Below, in pieces: positions 50,101 through 59,788 of a stretch of 64,000 nucleotides of DNA. Each line of letters opens with the position of its first letter. Position 1 is the stretch's first letter. This stretch comes from Tachypleus tridentatus (lineage: Eukaryota; Arthropoda; Merostomata; Xiphosura; Limulidae). Under the pieces are notes generated by a model. The model did not search any database. It was not told where the DNA came from and saw nothing but the letters and a program-made list of their open reading frames with translations. The translations under genes and the position numbers were made by a program. The stretch spans positions 46,257,094 through 46,321,093 of the forward strand of contig NC_134830.1 of the NCBI RefSeq assembly GCF_004210375.1. Reading direction: 5' to 3'.

Positions 50101-50445
50101 TCTTCTCTGTCTGCTCCAAGTATAATAGATGATTGATATCAGATGTTCACATAGGAAAATGTAGGCCTATATTAGTATACGGCAATGCTCTTCTTCCTTT
50201 GTCTAAGATGGTTGATCTGTCATTTGTAGAGACCCGTGCAAATCCAGCCTCAAACGTTATCGTACTAATTTTACTCATTTACAATTGTGTTATAGTGCGT
50301 GACTTTACGTAGTATGAATTCCCATAGTCACAGTCGATACATTGCATATCTAGCATCAGATGGCTAAGAGCCTGTAAGAACCGGTTCGGAGAACTCGTGA
50401 AATTTAAAAAACAGGTTCTTACGAACCGGCTAAATCCCACCACTG
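47107..50445 (-). mobile_element. hAT transposon (KIAA1586-like), with 8-bp target duplication
   Basis: A 3339-bp element. The left end reads CAGTGGTGGGAGT and the right end is the reverse complement of CAGTGGTGGGATT, so about 11 terminal bases are inverted copies. It is flanked by perfect 8-bp repeats ctcataag (47099-47106 and 50446-50453), the hAT signature. Inside lies a decayed minus-strand transposase. The whole element sits in the last intron of the potassium channel gene. Confidence 0.9.
47250..49330 (-). pseudogene. hAT transposase (KIAA1586-like), decayed
   Basis: Minus-strand pieces in N-to-C order. Around 49150-49020 comes MKQAEEFKKKYDGSVVCSKK with a Cys/His cluster (zinc finger). 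At 48913-48695 comes MQLKDRADDAITKCLNKISP. At 48586-48209 a 125-codon open stretch has VVFCSDGASVMLGCKSGVST and IIWHCLNHHLELVLND, the catalytic DGA and HCxxHxLEL block. At 48080-47820 comes a helical stretch, and at 47624-47385 the C-terminal dimerisation block with VALSSTETEGGFSIMN. Frame shifts and stops interrupt it. Human KIAA1586/ZNF862-type genes derive from the same transposase group. Confidence 0.8.
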
Positions 50446-50456
50446 CTCATAAGAAA

Positions 50457-51070
50457 GCTTCACCTTCTGATAGACGAAGATGTTCTAAATGTGTAAATAC
50501 ATATGTATATATAATACTGTATATGTAATAATGATATAAAGTATATAACAGTTTCAACTTCTGATAGAGGAAGACATTCTTGATGTGTATATGTAAATAT
50601 ATATATATATTACACTGTATATATGATAATGATATTAATTATATAACAGCTTCAACTTCTGATAGAGGATTGTTTGTTTGGAAATTTCGCACAAAGCTAC
50701 TCGAGGGTTATCTGTGCTAGCCGTCCCTAATTTAGCAGTGTAAGACTAGAGGGAAGGCAGCTAGTCATCACCACCCACCGCCAACTCTTGGGCTACTCTT
50801 TTACCAACGAATAGTGGGATTGACCGTCACATTATACACCCCCACGGCTGGGAGGGCGAGCATGTTTAGCGCGACGCGGGCGCGAACCCGCGACCCTCGG
50901 ATTACGAGTCGCACGCCTTACGCGCTAGGCCATGCCGGGTCGTTCTGATAGAGGAAGACGTTCTAAATGTGTATGTGTAAATATATATATATTATACTGT
51001 ATACATAATAATGATATTAAGTATGTAATAGCTTCAACTTCTTATAGAGGAAGATGTTCCATATCTGCGT
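50457..51070. repeat. ~96-bp minisatellite, four units, interrupted by a SINE
   Basis: The unit marker cttctgatag recurs at 50464, 50558 and 50656, and (as cttcttatag) at 51038. Spacing is 94, 98 and, after removing the SINE insertion, 96 bp. Each unit has gaagacgttctaaatgtgta-like text, a (TA)n core, ttatactgtata and ataatgatattaagtatata. It starts 12 bp from the end of the hAT element. Confidence 0.8.
50670..50942 (-). repeat. SINE-A copy, full length, with target duplication
   Basis: Complete minus-strand copy (tail attgtttgtttgg, head ctaggccatgccgggtcg). It is flanked by 13-bp repeats ttctgatagagga at 50657-50669 and 50943-50955, created from minisatellite sequence. The B box reads gggcgcgaacccgcg here, slightly altered. 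Confidence 0.9.
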
Positions 51071-51139
51071 ATGTATACACATTTCGTAAATTAACATATA
51101 TTACAGCCCATATATATTGCAAATTTACTGCCTTATTTA

Positions 51140-51381
51140 GGACTAGCTAGGTGGTTAGGGCGCTCGACTCGTAATCTGAGGGGTGCGAGATCAAATCCCT
51201 GTTGCACCAAACATGCTCGCCCTTTCAGTCGTAGGGGCGTTATAATTAACGGTCAATCCCACTATTCGCTCGAAAAAGAGTAGCCCAAGAGTTGACGGTG
51301 GATGGTAATGACTAGCTACCTTCCATCTACATTGCTAAATCAGGAACGTAGCTTTGCGCGAAATTAAAAACAAACAAACAT
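51140..51381 (+). repeat. SINE-A copy
   Basis: gactagctaggtggttaggg, cgctcgactcgtaatctgag, atcaaatccctgttgcacca, ggtcaatcccactattcgct, and tail aaaacaaacaaac. It has a small deletion in the ctctagtcttacac region. Confidence 0.85.
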
Positions 51382-52150
51382 ACTGTCATATTGAATGTAT
51401 ACATGCATATTACAGTAAACTCCGTATAAATACTAAGTCCTTTTCTAGAATAAGCGTCCTAGGCTATGTGTCAGATAATCCAAGGCTCGAGATACCTATA
51501 TGCTGCTGAACTTTTTCCTTGTTACAAAAGTGATACCAGTCCTGCTAATCAGTTAACAGTATTGGTTTAGGCGAAGAGTGCTGTTGACTGGTAAATCTTT
51601 CTTCGGACCAGGAGTATTAAATCAGGGATAGTGTATCCGAACTTTGGGCCTACTAAACTGACTACTTATCTCAAGAGCTGCACGAGATGTACAAGATTCT
51701 CGTGCCACCTCTTGGTATAAATTGTCTTGCACACTTTAACATTATATCTGAGTTACCGACACCCCACATTGATCCACATTTTAAAATCATTGTTAAAAAA
51801 AACAACAACTGATAGTTATTCGGTAGAGGTTTCACCATTTTCTGTCAGATTTTGATATGTATACAAATAGAAGACCTGGCTTCAGTTCGCTTGTATTACT
51901 TTGTTAAGGCAACATAATAAAAATTAGAAATTTCCGTAGAGTATAACATCAAAAAAAAAAAAAAAGTATTATTTTCACGTTGGGATAACTTAATTTATGG
52001 TAATGTATTACAGCAGGTGAAAGTGCAGCTTTCTAAACAATTCACTTACAAGTACTTAAATTATAACAAGGTTTGAAACATTGCAGCACTAATGCAGAAT
52101 CACGAAGCTTACACATTTTTCTGTCGTTGAACATATTTCCTTTTTATGTT
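51382..52150 (-). other. Channel intron, nothing recognised
   Basis: No exon or nameable repeat; one A-run at 51951-51965. Confidence 0.4.
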
Positions 52151-52270
52151 GGAATAACACAGCGACATGTATCCGGACCTACCAGGCTAGAAACCTGGTT
52201 TTGATACCCGCGGTGGACACAGCACAGATATCCCATTGTGTAACTTTGTGCTTAACTTCAAATAAACAAA
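52151..52270 (+). repeat. SINE-B copy
   Basis: aacacagcgacatgtatccg, gatacccgcggtggacacag, cacagatatcccattgtgta and tail aaataaacaaa. Confidence 0.75.
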
Positions 52271-52322
52271 TATTTCTAAATACCAATGAGATCAAACGTC
52301 GTGACCTGTCTGTTTGTGAGGG

Positions 52323-52457
52323 TTTTTTTTGTTTGTTTGTTTAGAATTAAGCACAAAGCTACATAATGAGCTATCTGTGCTTTGCCTACCACGGGTATGG
52401 AAAGCCGGTTTTTAGTGTGTAAGTCCGCAGACACACCACTGTGCTACTGGGGGAACA
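52323..52457 (-). repeat. SINE-B copy, well preserved, with target duplication
   Basis: Tail ttgtttgtttgtttagaatt, gcacaaagctacataatgag, ctatctgtgctttgcctacc, cacgggtatggaaag, gtccgcagacacaccactgt. It is flanked by 10-bp repeats tttgtgaggg at 52313-52322 and 52458-52467. Confidence 0.85.
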
Positions 52458-53189
52458 TTTGTGAGGGAGACAAACCAATATTTCATGTTACTTACACGTA
52501 TTAGACAATTATGTTATACAAACACTTATGTGTTTTTATGTGATAACAATATAGTGGTATTGCTAAGAATACATGTGATATGTAGTCAAGATCGGTATTA
52601 TATTCAACTAAATTTTACATATCGATATTTAGTATCATTTCATACAGATGGTGAAAATGGCAATAGTGGCTGTGTGTTTTCAGGTAATACTTGTTTCCAC
52701 TATCATAGCATTAAAAAACCAAACTTCTCCGTAACCCTAATTAGGGAATTTGATGGACTAGCTAAGGGTAGGAGCATAGAATCTTCCGCTTGTCATTAGC
52801 TAATACATCTATTGTATTTATTATTAAATGTTTATGAATAATGTGAAATTGCTCTGAGGTTATGAAACCCTAAATAGAATGAATTGCTGTTCTAATTGTT
52901 TCAAAAACAGCACGGCAATACATTGTATTTGTTCCCCAATAGCTTATTGGTCAGTTTGATGTAGGACTTATACCACCAAAATTTAAGTTTCGCTTTCTGA
53001 CGTGTGCATGATGCAAATAGTCTGTAGTGCAATTTAATGATTAACAACAAAGACAGTTATTTTTAGTGGTAAGCAATCTTCCTTAACTCGAGTTTTATGT
53101 CTGTCTGTCAGTCTGTATATTATTTATACATTACTTCCAGGGCTAAAATGATTGTAATATTACATTGATTGGATTAGGATTTTGTCCGC

Positions 53190-53600
53190 AAGTAGTATAG
53201 GCCCCACTTTACTGCCCAAAGGATGTCGCCTCATGCTGATTGGCTGTTTCAGGGAAGGGGAAGAGGGCTGATGTCATTAAAGATAACAAAGTAAAGGCAC
53301 CAAATGTCGTTAGGGGTCATGATGTTATAGTTTAACAAATTGTCAAAGAGGGCGCAACCTAACTTATAGAGGAATGAAAGTAAAGTTCGATACCAGAGAG
53401 ATAGCCATGATGGATGATTACGTCACAAAGTAGAGAACGTTTTTAAGGTAGTTATGACTTATACAATACTCGTCTCAACAAGAATACAATTAATCATTAA
53501 TTCGATAGTTAATTAAATTATTTATGATTAATTTGTCCTAAAAAGAACGCTAAACACTAATTAATTTATTATTAGTTAATTAAATCACTTATAATTAATT
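53190..53600 (-). repeat. Left member of an inverted repeat pair (with 57832-58170)
   Basis: The reverse complement of 53370-53545 matches 57850-58015 along its length. A perfect 26-base block begins ccatgatggatgattacgtc at 53411. Weaker matching continues outward (atgacatca, cctctaacaacattt-like text) to about 53190. The boundaries are approximate. Confidence 0.7.
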
Positions 53601-53731
53601 AGTTTCATGTTCATTGATGTTTTTGATGGTAGATTTGTCCATATATTGTCCCTACAGTGTTATTTCTGCTGGTGAAGAGAAAAAGTTAGAGATCAAGTGT
53701 TTGACGATATCCTTAAGGTGTTGCTCTAGAT

Positions 53732-56123
53732 CAGAGGTCTCCAAACCTTTATGGACAAGGGCCGAAAAGTAGAATCACTTTAGGCTTCACGGGCTAGAGG
53801 AGTCATTGTAAAATTAAGTAGGGATGCATACATGATCATAATACAACATCACTAATTTATTTCTTATAAGAACACATACTGAAAATATTTAAGATGCACA
53901 ATCGTCTTTTTTAGTGAGAAGCATGAAAGTGGTGCTTTTCTTACAACATTACACTTAATTGAGGTTCAAAGTCATCCTCCCTGTCATCAAATGTGATTGC
54001 AAATGCTCATCAGATAAGGCTGATCTGTAACTAGATATCAAGTGCTTCATCTTTGAAAATATCTTTTTACAGAAGTAGTTAGTACCAAAAACTGAAATGA
54101 ATCAATGAAAAAAGTTTTTAAACGAATATATCGATCACTTGGAAGGTATTTATAGAACTCTGTCAGTTTCCCTTCTTTGTAGTTGTCCATCAACATGTCG
54201 TTGGATTGTAGATCAATCACTTCCATTTAAACTTTAGGTAGCAGTTCATCAATGACACAATCAAATGGGTTTTGAAAGACCCTTATTTCTGTTGCACTCG
54301 CATTAAGATAAGAAAAACGCTTCTTGAGCCGTAGTTTCGGGTCATAAAGGATACTTGATGCAAACCTGCATGGTAATGGGGATCCTCATTCTTGCTTGGA
54401 CTTTTCACAAAATGGAAAGTGCGTGAAGCAACTCCCCATCAATTGGGGTTCAAAAATAATTAGTTTTTGCCGAAATGCTTTCACCTCGGTGAACATATCG
54501 CAAATAAGAACGGTTTTGCTTTGTATTCTAAGATTGAATTCATTCAGACGTATGGTATAGTCTACAGAAAAAGCTAATTTCCTAAGCCATTCACTGTTTG
54601 TAAGTAACGGTTGAGGGCAGTTCTTTTCATTCAAGAACATTTCAATCTCAGTTCTCAGCTAAAAAAAAAATCGCGACATAACTTTCCCACAGCTAAGCCG
54701 TTGAACTGAAGTGTTGTTTCTATTTCCGCCAAAAATTCACGGAACTGACGATGGTTGAGTCCATGAGAGCGAATGAAGTTCATTGTTGAAACTACAGGTT
54801 CCATGACACACGACAGATCCAAATGTTTTCCACACAGTGCTTGCTGATGAATAGTGCAGTGAAGAACTATGGGCTTTGAATAACCCGCGCTTTCAACAGC
54901 TTTGTAAATCTGCCCAACTAAACCTTTTCCTGCACCACACATATTTTTACCACCACATGTTGTAACACACTTCAGCTGTTTCCATTCCAGGTTGTACTGA
55001 GTTAGTGATTTTTCAACCACTTTGAAAACGAAGATGTCCTCACCTGTGGTTGTTCCAGGTATACTGTGCACAGAAGCTAATTCTTCAGTTACGCACAAAA
55101 TTAATATTGACTCCGCGAATAAACAACAGTAACTGTGAAGTGTCGGACACATTGTTGACTTGTCAAGCGCGATGGAAAAACACCCGAACTCTTTGGTCTT
55201 GTCTTTCAGCTGAGACACAATGTTGCTTCCAATGTCCTCGACTCTACGAGCAATTGTATTCGTTGAAAGGCCAATAGTCTTAAATAAATCTACTTTTTAT
55301 AGCACATTTCTGCGGCTGCTTCAGTTATACGTACTTTAATTAGCTCACCATCAGTACCTGGTTTTCCTCGCTTGACTAACAGGTGTGTCACTCAGAAACT
55401 TGCTCTGGTTGCAGCTTCATTCTCAGCTTTCTTCCTCTTAAATACAAACTATTGTAACGATAAGTACATTTAAATGTTCCGAATTTGTCTGAATGTAGCT
55501 TTCCCATGAACTGAGAACAACTTGTTGAATGCTTGGTTTGGTAATGTCTACGAATGTTATATATTTTTTAGCACTGCTATAGTATCGTTGCACATTAAGC
55601 ACAATGCTTTGTTATGTGATTTAATAATGAAGTAGTTCACGTTCCACCGTTTTTTAAAAAAACATGACTCTGAAAGTAAACTTTTCTCCTCTTTCCTTGT
55701 CCTGACATAGTAACTGGGAATAGCTATGAACTTGAACATTAAGTAAACAGCGGCGTTCACTGACATACACTGAAGTATACGTCACAGGCGTGGGAAGAAA
55801 CACGCTGCTTCATGGAACTAGGATCGCTAAGTGAGATGACGCAATAATACTAAGTAATATGACGTTTTTCAACTAATAGAAAAGTGTATCGCACCTAGAT
55901 TGGCTTTTGTTCAATTACGTTTTATTTTTATATCATTAAAAATGAAAATGATAATGATACAAATATATCATTTTATTACTTTAAGGAACTGTTGGCAGGC
56001 CGTATCAATCACATTTCATTGTTTGCTTTTATACTACCATGATATTAAAAAATATTATTACTTTAATAAACTGTTGGCGGGCCGGATAAACCGAAGTCGC
56101 GGGCTGTAGTTTAGATACCTCTG
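53732..56123 (-). mobile_element. hAT transposon (GTF2IRD2-like), with 8-bp target duplication
   Basis: A 2392-bp element. The left end reads CAGAGGTCTCCAAACC and the right end is the reverse complement of CAGAGGTATCTAAACT. The 8-bp flanks are ctctagat (53724-53731) and gtctagat (56124-56131), one mismatch. The termini are of the CAGRGGTYYYCAAACY type typical of Charlie-like hATs. It carries a nearly complete but interrupted minus-strand transposase and lies in the channel's last intron. Confidence 0.9.
54000..55766 (-). pseudogene. hAT transposase of the GTF2IRD2 group, interrupted
   Basis: Minus strand, N to C. At 55766-55557 a BED-like zinc finger region reads KKRWNVNYFIIKSHNKALCL and MCNDTIAVLKN. 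At 55218-54655 a 187-codon open stretch reads FSIALDKSTMCPTLHSYCCL, GTTTGEDIFVFKVVEKSLTQ and LHCTIHQQALCGKHLDLS, then NFIRSHGLNHRQFREFLAEI. At 54640-54386 it reads LTNSEWLRKLAFSVDYTIRL and NEFNLRIQSKTVLICDMF. The C terminus continues broken to about 54000. This matches the hAT-derived half of vertebrate GTF2IRD2 and related FAM200/ZBED transposases. The DGA catalytic motif reads TCGGKNM, suggesting loss of activity. Confidence 0.85.
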
Positions 56124-56438
56124 GTCTAGATAAAAGTAACAAACAAATAACGAAATAATCGGTGTTTCACCTCGTACTGACCTACAAAAATCCTTCTATA
56201 TTCAATCTGAACATACCACGACTTTCGTAAGTCTGACATATAAGTTGGATAGAGAACCTAAAGTCTACAACTCTAGTTTGTGGGGTGTACTATAATGAAG
56301 TTCTTGCTTGAATGATACTGGAGACGATTTTTTTTTGTTTCGTCGCCTTTTCCTGTCAGTACTTCATCTTTTTCCATTCTCAGGGTGCAGATATGACATC
56401 AGGAATACATCACACGCAGATCTAATGCAATGGCGTCA

Positions 56439-56839
56439 TCTATATAAATATAATAATATTGTCTGTTGTATGTCTATGTAAATACTCCAAGGGTGTGTGG
56501 ACGGATCTTCGCCAAAATTGGTAAGGAGGTTCAATAGGTACATGGGGTAATACACATACATTATCAATTGTGCATTTTACGGTTTTACGAGTGTTTTTTT
56601 GCGTTTTCTTTTACCACTACTTCGTCCCTGTTGATGGATCTTCATTGACATAAAGGTTTGTTGGGTCCATGATAAGATACATTAAAATTTACGGTTTCAC
56701 ATTTTGCGTTTTGCTGTTTTTATGGATGTCCTGTTTTTTTTAATATATATAAAGGAAATAACTTTTCGTGTCCTAAGATAACCTTCCATTAATCATGAAT
56801 TTACATAACTTCTGTCCGGGGTACTGGTACCCCAGCTAG
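56439..56839 (+). mobile_element. Non-autonomous Helitron
   Basis: The left end begins TCTATATAAATATAATAATA directly after an A. The right end is a perfect 7-bp hairpin, ggggtac-tg-gtacccc (56818-56833), followed by ag and CTAG at 56836-56839, then T. A 5'-TC start, a 3' hairpin a few bases before CTAG, and insertion between A and T are the defining Helitron features. Internal text gtgtggacggatcttcgcca and a repeated tggatcttcattgac motif are non-coding. At 401 bp there is no room for Rep/helicase. Confidence 0.8.
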
Positions 56840-57601
56840 TATTACATAATATTATATAGAGTGTAAGAATATATAAATTTATTTTAAAACAAAAACGTTG
56901 TCAGAGTTCATGTATAATGAACATACACTTTGTTTCAGTTGTAAAGTTTATTCTGTAATGACAGGCAGTAAATATATATATGTGTGATACTTTACTTACA
57001 CTTGTTTTAAGCTATAGGGGAGCAGTATGTTGAACACGACAGGGAGTTTAGTGTTCAAATATTTTGTATAGTTTCTAAAATAAAGAAACTTGCCACTTAT
57101 ATTTAATTTATAGCAATCTGCTTGAACAAGTATATATGGCAGTTATTATTACATTGATGTGAGGTAAGTATTTTGTAAACTAAGGAATTCTCTTAAATAG
57201 TATATCTTGAAGTTTTATTCACAAATGTTTCAGTATGCTTGTAAAATATGTTTACATATATTTACATAAGTTTGCTATATCAAATAGAGGTTTATTATAA
57301 ACTAAGGTTCATGGTGTGTAATTTATAAACTAAAATTTTCCTAAACAGTGTTTTGAAGTTCTGTTACTAAATGTTTTTTATGCTTAATTAAGTCAAACAT
57401 TTTACTCAAATACACTAAAGATAGTATATTAACCTGTGATAAGACGTGAGTTTCATACAAAAAAGTCAGAGAACTCTGGTGATTCTTAAAGTGTAAACGA
57501 AAGATAATTCATGTCATGATAACAGTTATAAAATGACGTAAGTATAAATTTTATGAAATAGTTGAAGAGTAATTACTTGATTATAACTAAAGCTTCCCAT
57601 A
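56840..57601 (-). other. Channel intron, nothing recognised
   Basis: AT-rich, with no exon or nameable repeat. Confidence 0.4.
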
Positions 57602-57613
57602 AATTCATTAATT

Positions 57614-57742
57614 GTGTGTGTGTGTGCTTTTTTCGTATAGCAAAGCCACAAAGGGCTATCTGCTAAGCACACCGAGGAGAATCGAACCCCTGATTTTAGC
57701 GTTGTAAATCCGGAGACATACCGCTGTACTAGAGGGGGGCTT
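57614..57742 (-). repeat. SINE-C copy, 3' part of a tRNA-Pro/SINE chimera
   Basis: Minus-strand SINE-C: tctagtacagcggtatgtct (A box), ggggttcgattctcctcggt (B box), agcagatagccctttgtggc and a (CA)n tail. It is joined through ttttaaag to a tRNA-Pro sequence. The pair shares one 12-bp target duplication aattcattaatt (57602-57613 and 57820-57831). Confidence 0.9.
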
Positions 57743-57747
57743 TAAAA

Positions 57748-57819
57748 GGGCTCGTCCGGGATTTGAATCCGGGACCTCTCGCACCCAAAGCGAGAATCAT
57801 ACCCTTAGACCAACGAGTC
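57748..57819 (-). tRNA. tRNA-Pro (TGG)-like gene, probably a retroposed pseudogene
   Basis: A 72-nt minus-strand sequence with cloverleaf layout. The anticodon stem-loop is ctcgctttgggtgcgag with anticodon TGG (proline), the T arm is ccggattcaaatcccgg, and the acceptor ends are gactcgt/acgagcc. Compared with the usual metazoan tRNA-Pro it shows three G-to-A changes: base 2 (breaking the second acceptor pair), one in the D loop, and base 53 (breaking the conserved 53-61 pair). A TTTT terminator follows at once. It sits inside the target duplication of the adjoining SINE-C, so it was inserted with that SINE and is more likely a pseudogene than a working tRNA gene. Confidence 0.75.
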
Positions 57820-57831
57820 AATTCATTAATT

Positions 57832-58170
57832 AGTGTTACACATCTTTCTTAGGACGAATTAATTATAAATCATTTATTTAACTATCGAATTAGTGATTAA
57901 TTATATCCTCGTTGAGACATGTATTGTATGATTCATGACTGCCTAAAAACACGTTCTTTACTTTGTGACGTAATCATCCATCATGGCCGTCTGTCTGGTA
58001 TCGAACTATAATTTCACCCCTCCATTTGCTAGTTTGTACCATGTAGTGACACTTTATTGAACTATGACATCATGTGACTGTCGTGGTATCCTAGCAACAC
58101 ACCTCTAACAACATTTATAACTGTGACCTCGTCATCTTTGATGACATCAACTCCAATTAGCGTGAGAGCC
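57832..58170 (+). repeat. Right member of an inverted repeat pair (with 53190-53600)
   Basis: Runs from tagtgttacacatctttctt through actttgtgacgtaatcatcc to about gatgacatcaactcc. It ends roughly 80 bp before the channel exon at 58251. See the left member for the match. Confidence 0.7.
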
Positions 58171-58250
58171 TCACTACTTCCGCTGAACTGGTATCGATAT
58201 TGTGACTACAGGTCTTCCTAATGAAATAGAAGAGTGGTGGTTATACTTAC

Positions 58251-58437
58251 ATGCACTACAAACTTTGTACAGAGGACGATACTGCTGGTGAGGACTGTCT
58301 GCAGGAACATAGTCTCCTAGTCCTATTGTTGTTAAAGAAATGAAACAATAGTAGAGGGCGTCCAAGAAGTCCCATTCTGGCTCCACGTGAGAGAATATGA
58401 CCGCAGGAACAATAAAAAATAAAGACAGAACTAAAAC
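58251..58437 (-). CDS. TWIK-type two-pore K+ channel, exon with M3 and second pore
   Basis: Acceptor ...tctcttttctttcag, donor gtaagt. The exon reads [20 protein letters not shown], then [20 protein letters not shown] and [20 protein letters not shown], then SA plus one base. The second pore filter is TIGLG, followed by DYVP, the combination typical of the TWIK group (KCNK1/KCNK6). The order is M3 end, pore helix 2, filter 2, start of M4. It joins in phase 0 to the exon at 59214 and in phase 1 to the last exon at 39775. K2P channels are dimers carrying background K+ current at the plasma or endosomal membrane. Confidence 0.93.
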
Positions 58438-59213
58438 CTGAAAGAAAAGAGAACCTCACTTTCGAGCAAATAAACCTTTCTTTAAAAATATTAATGATTT
58501 AATTTTGGCAATAATTTATTATCCAATGCTTTAAAATGGATAAACTGGAGATGGAATATAATCTATTATACCACATTGTTATTGGGACTATTCTTTCTTT
58601 AGTCCCTAAAGTATTTTTAGGCCTATAGAAAGAATGCAACGTTAAAAAGTATAAACGACCGAACACACATGTCTTATGATAAATATAATTAGTTATCATG
58701 TTACGTCAGCATGAAAGAGGTGTTCATACTGTAACGGAATGAAACGACAATTTAAAAATCAAGTTAAAAACAAATAGGCAACGAAAATATTCCAAGTAGT
58801 ACATTTGTTAGACAAGAAATACCCAGATCTCACGCTTTTAAAGTTAATTTACTTCAATTCTATTTGGATACCAAGCTATAGTGAAAAAAAAAACAACTGT
58901 AACCAAGTCAATATTTACAACCCGTGATCTTTGGAATACATTTATACTTGTGTTCAATGTGACTGAAATATTTCTATTATTATTACATCGGTTTATATAG
59001 GTTTACAAAATGTGTAATGTGGCGCATGAATTGTATTTTAAACAAATCTTTAACGCATCCCCTTAGCTGTTAACACTAATCTAAAAGAAATTACAGTTAT
59101 GTAATTGAAGTAATTTTCCAGTTGCAATTAATTAATATAAGAAAATGGTGGATATTTTTGCTAAGCACTTCTCAAAACGTAATTCTCAAGTAATAATTAA
59201 AAGCGCTACCTAC
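58438..59213 (-). other. Channel intron, nothing recognised
   Basis: AT-rich intron of 776 bp. Confidence 0.6.
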
Positions 59214-59425
59214 CCCAACTATAGATAGATGAAACACACGAATATTGAAAGGTTGGAACAGATGTCCAAGTCGAGAGTTTAGGAATTGTAGGAGGAACAC
59301 TGCTGGTATCATAAGACGTTCCACATAAGCTGATAATAGCGTCATTGTCAGAGGAATCCCTACCAATCCGTATATTATACAGAAAATTTTTCCACCTTGG
59401 GATAACGGTCTTACTTGTCCATAGC
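59214..59425 (-). CDS. TWIK-type two-pore K+ channel, exon with filter 1 end, M2 and M3 start
   Basis: The first two bases complete the first Gly codon of the GYG filter; then come YGQVRPLSQGGKIFCIIYGL and VGIPLTMTLLSAYVERLMIP, followed by a linker and RVFHLSIVG before donor gtaggt. It aligns to TWIK-1 YGHTVPLSDGGKAFCIIYSV and IGIPFTLLFLTAVVQR. It covers the end of pore 1, helix M2, the cytosolic loop and the beginning of M3. The 212-nt length is 2 + 70 codons, consistent with the neighbours' phases. Confidence 0.93.
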
Positions 59426-59650
59426 CTTCACATTCAGGAAAACCAAAACATTACGACAGTTGTACATCGAAAATAATATTGTTAACTTAATGTAGACAAT
59501 CTTAGTTTCGTATTGCAGTTGAAAATACAGAACATGTGCTAAAGTAACTATGCTCACTGAATTACAATAAATATATTTAGAAAAATCAATAATATATCTT
59601 CTCAAATTTTATTTTTCAAGTAATTTATTTGTAATTGTAAATGCCCTTAT

Positions 59651-59788
59651 CAGTGACGGCGTATTTAGGTAGGGGCTAGAGGTGGTTCAATCCCAGGACC
59701 CATGGTCTTAATGGGAACCCACTGATAATTTTATTCTATGTAAAATTACATGGGATATAGGGCCTACACAACCTTAAATCCACCACTG
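59651..59788. mobile_element. Non-autonomous hAT-type MITE
   Basis: A 138-bp element whose left end reads CAGTGACGGCGTATTTAGG; its right end is the reverse complement of CAGTGGTGGATTTAAGG. The 8-bp flanks are gcccttat (59643-59650) and gtccttat (59789-59796), one mismatch. It lies in the short intron between channel exons 59214-59425 and 60244-60384 and has no coding capacity. Confidence 0.75.

Noticed and set aside
52461-52799. 112-codon plus-strand ORF
   Set aside because: Composition looks random, it starts in the flank of a SINE-B, and no motif is recognised.
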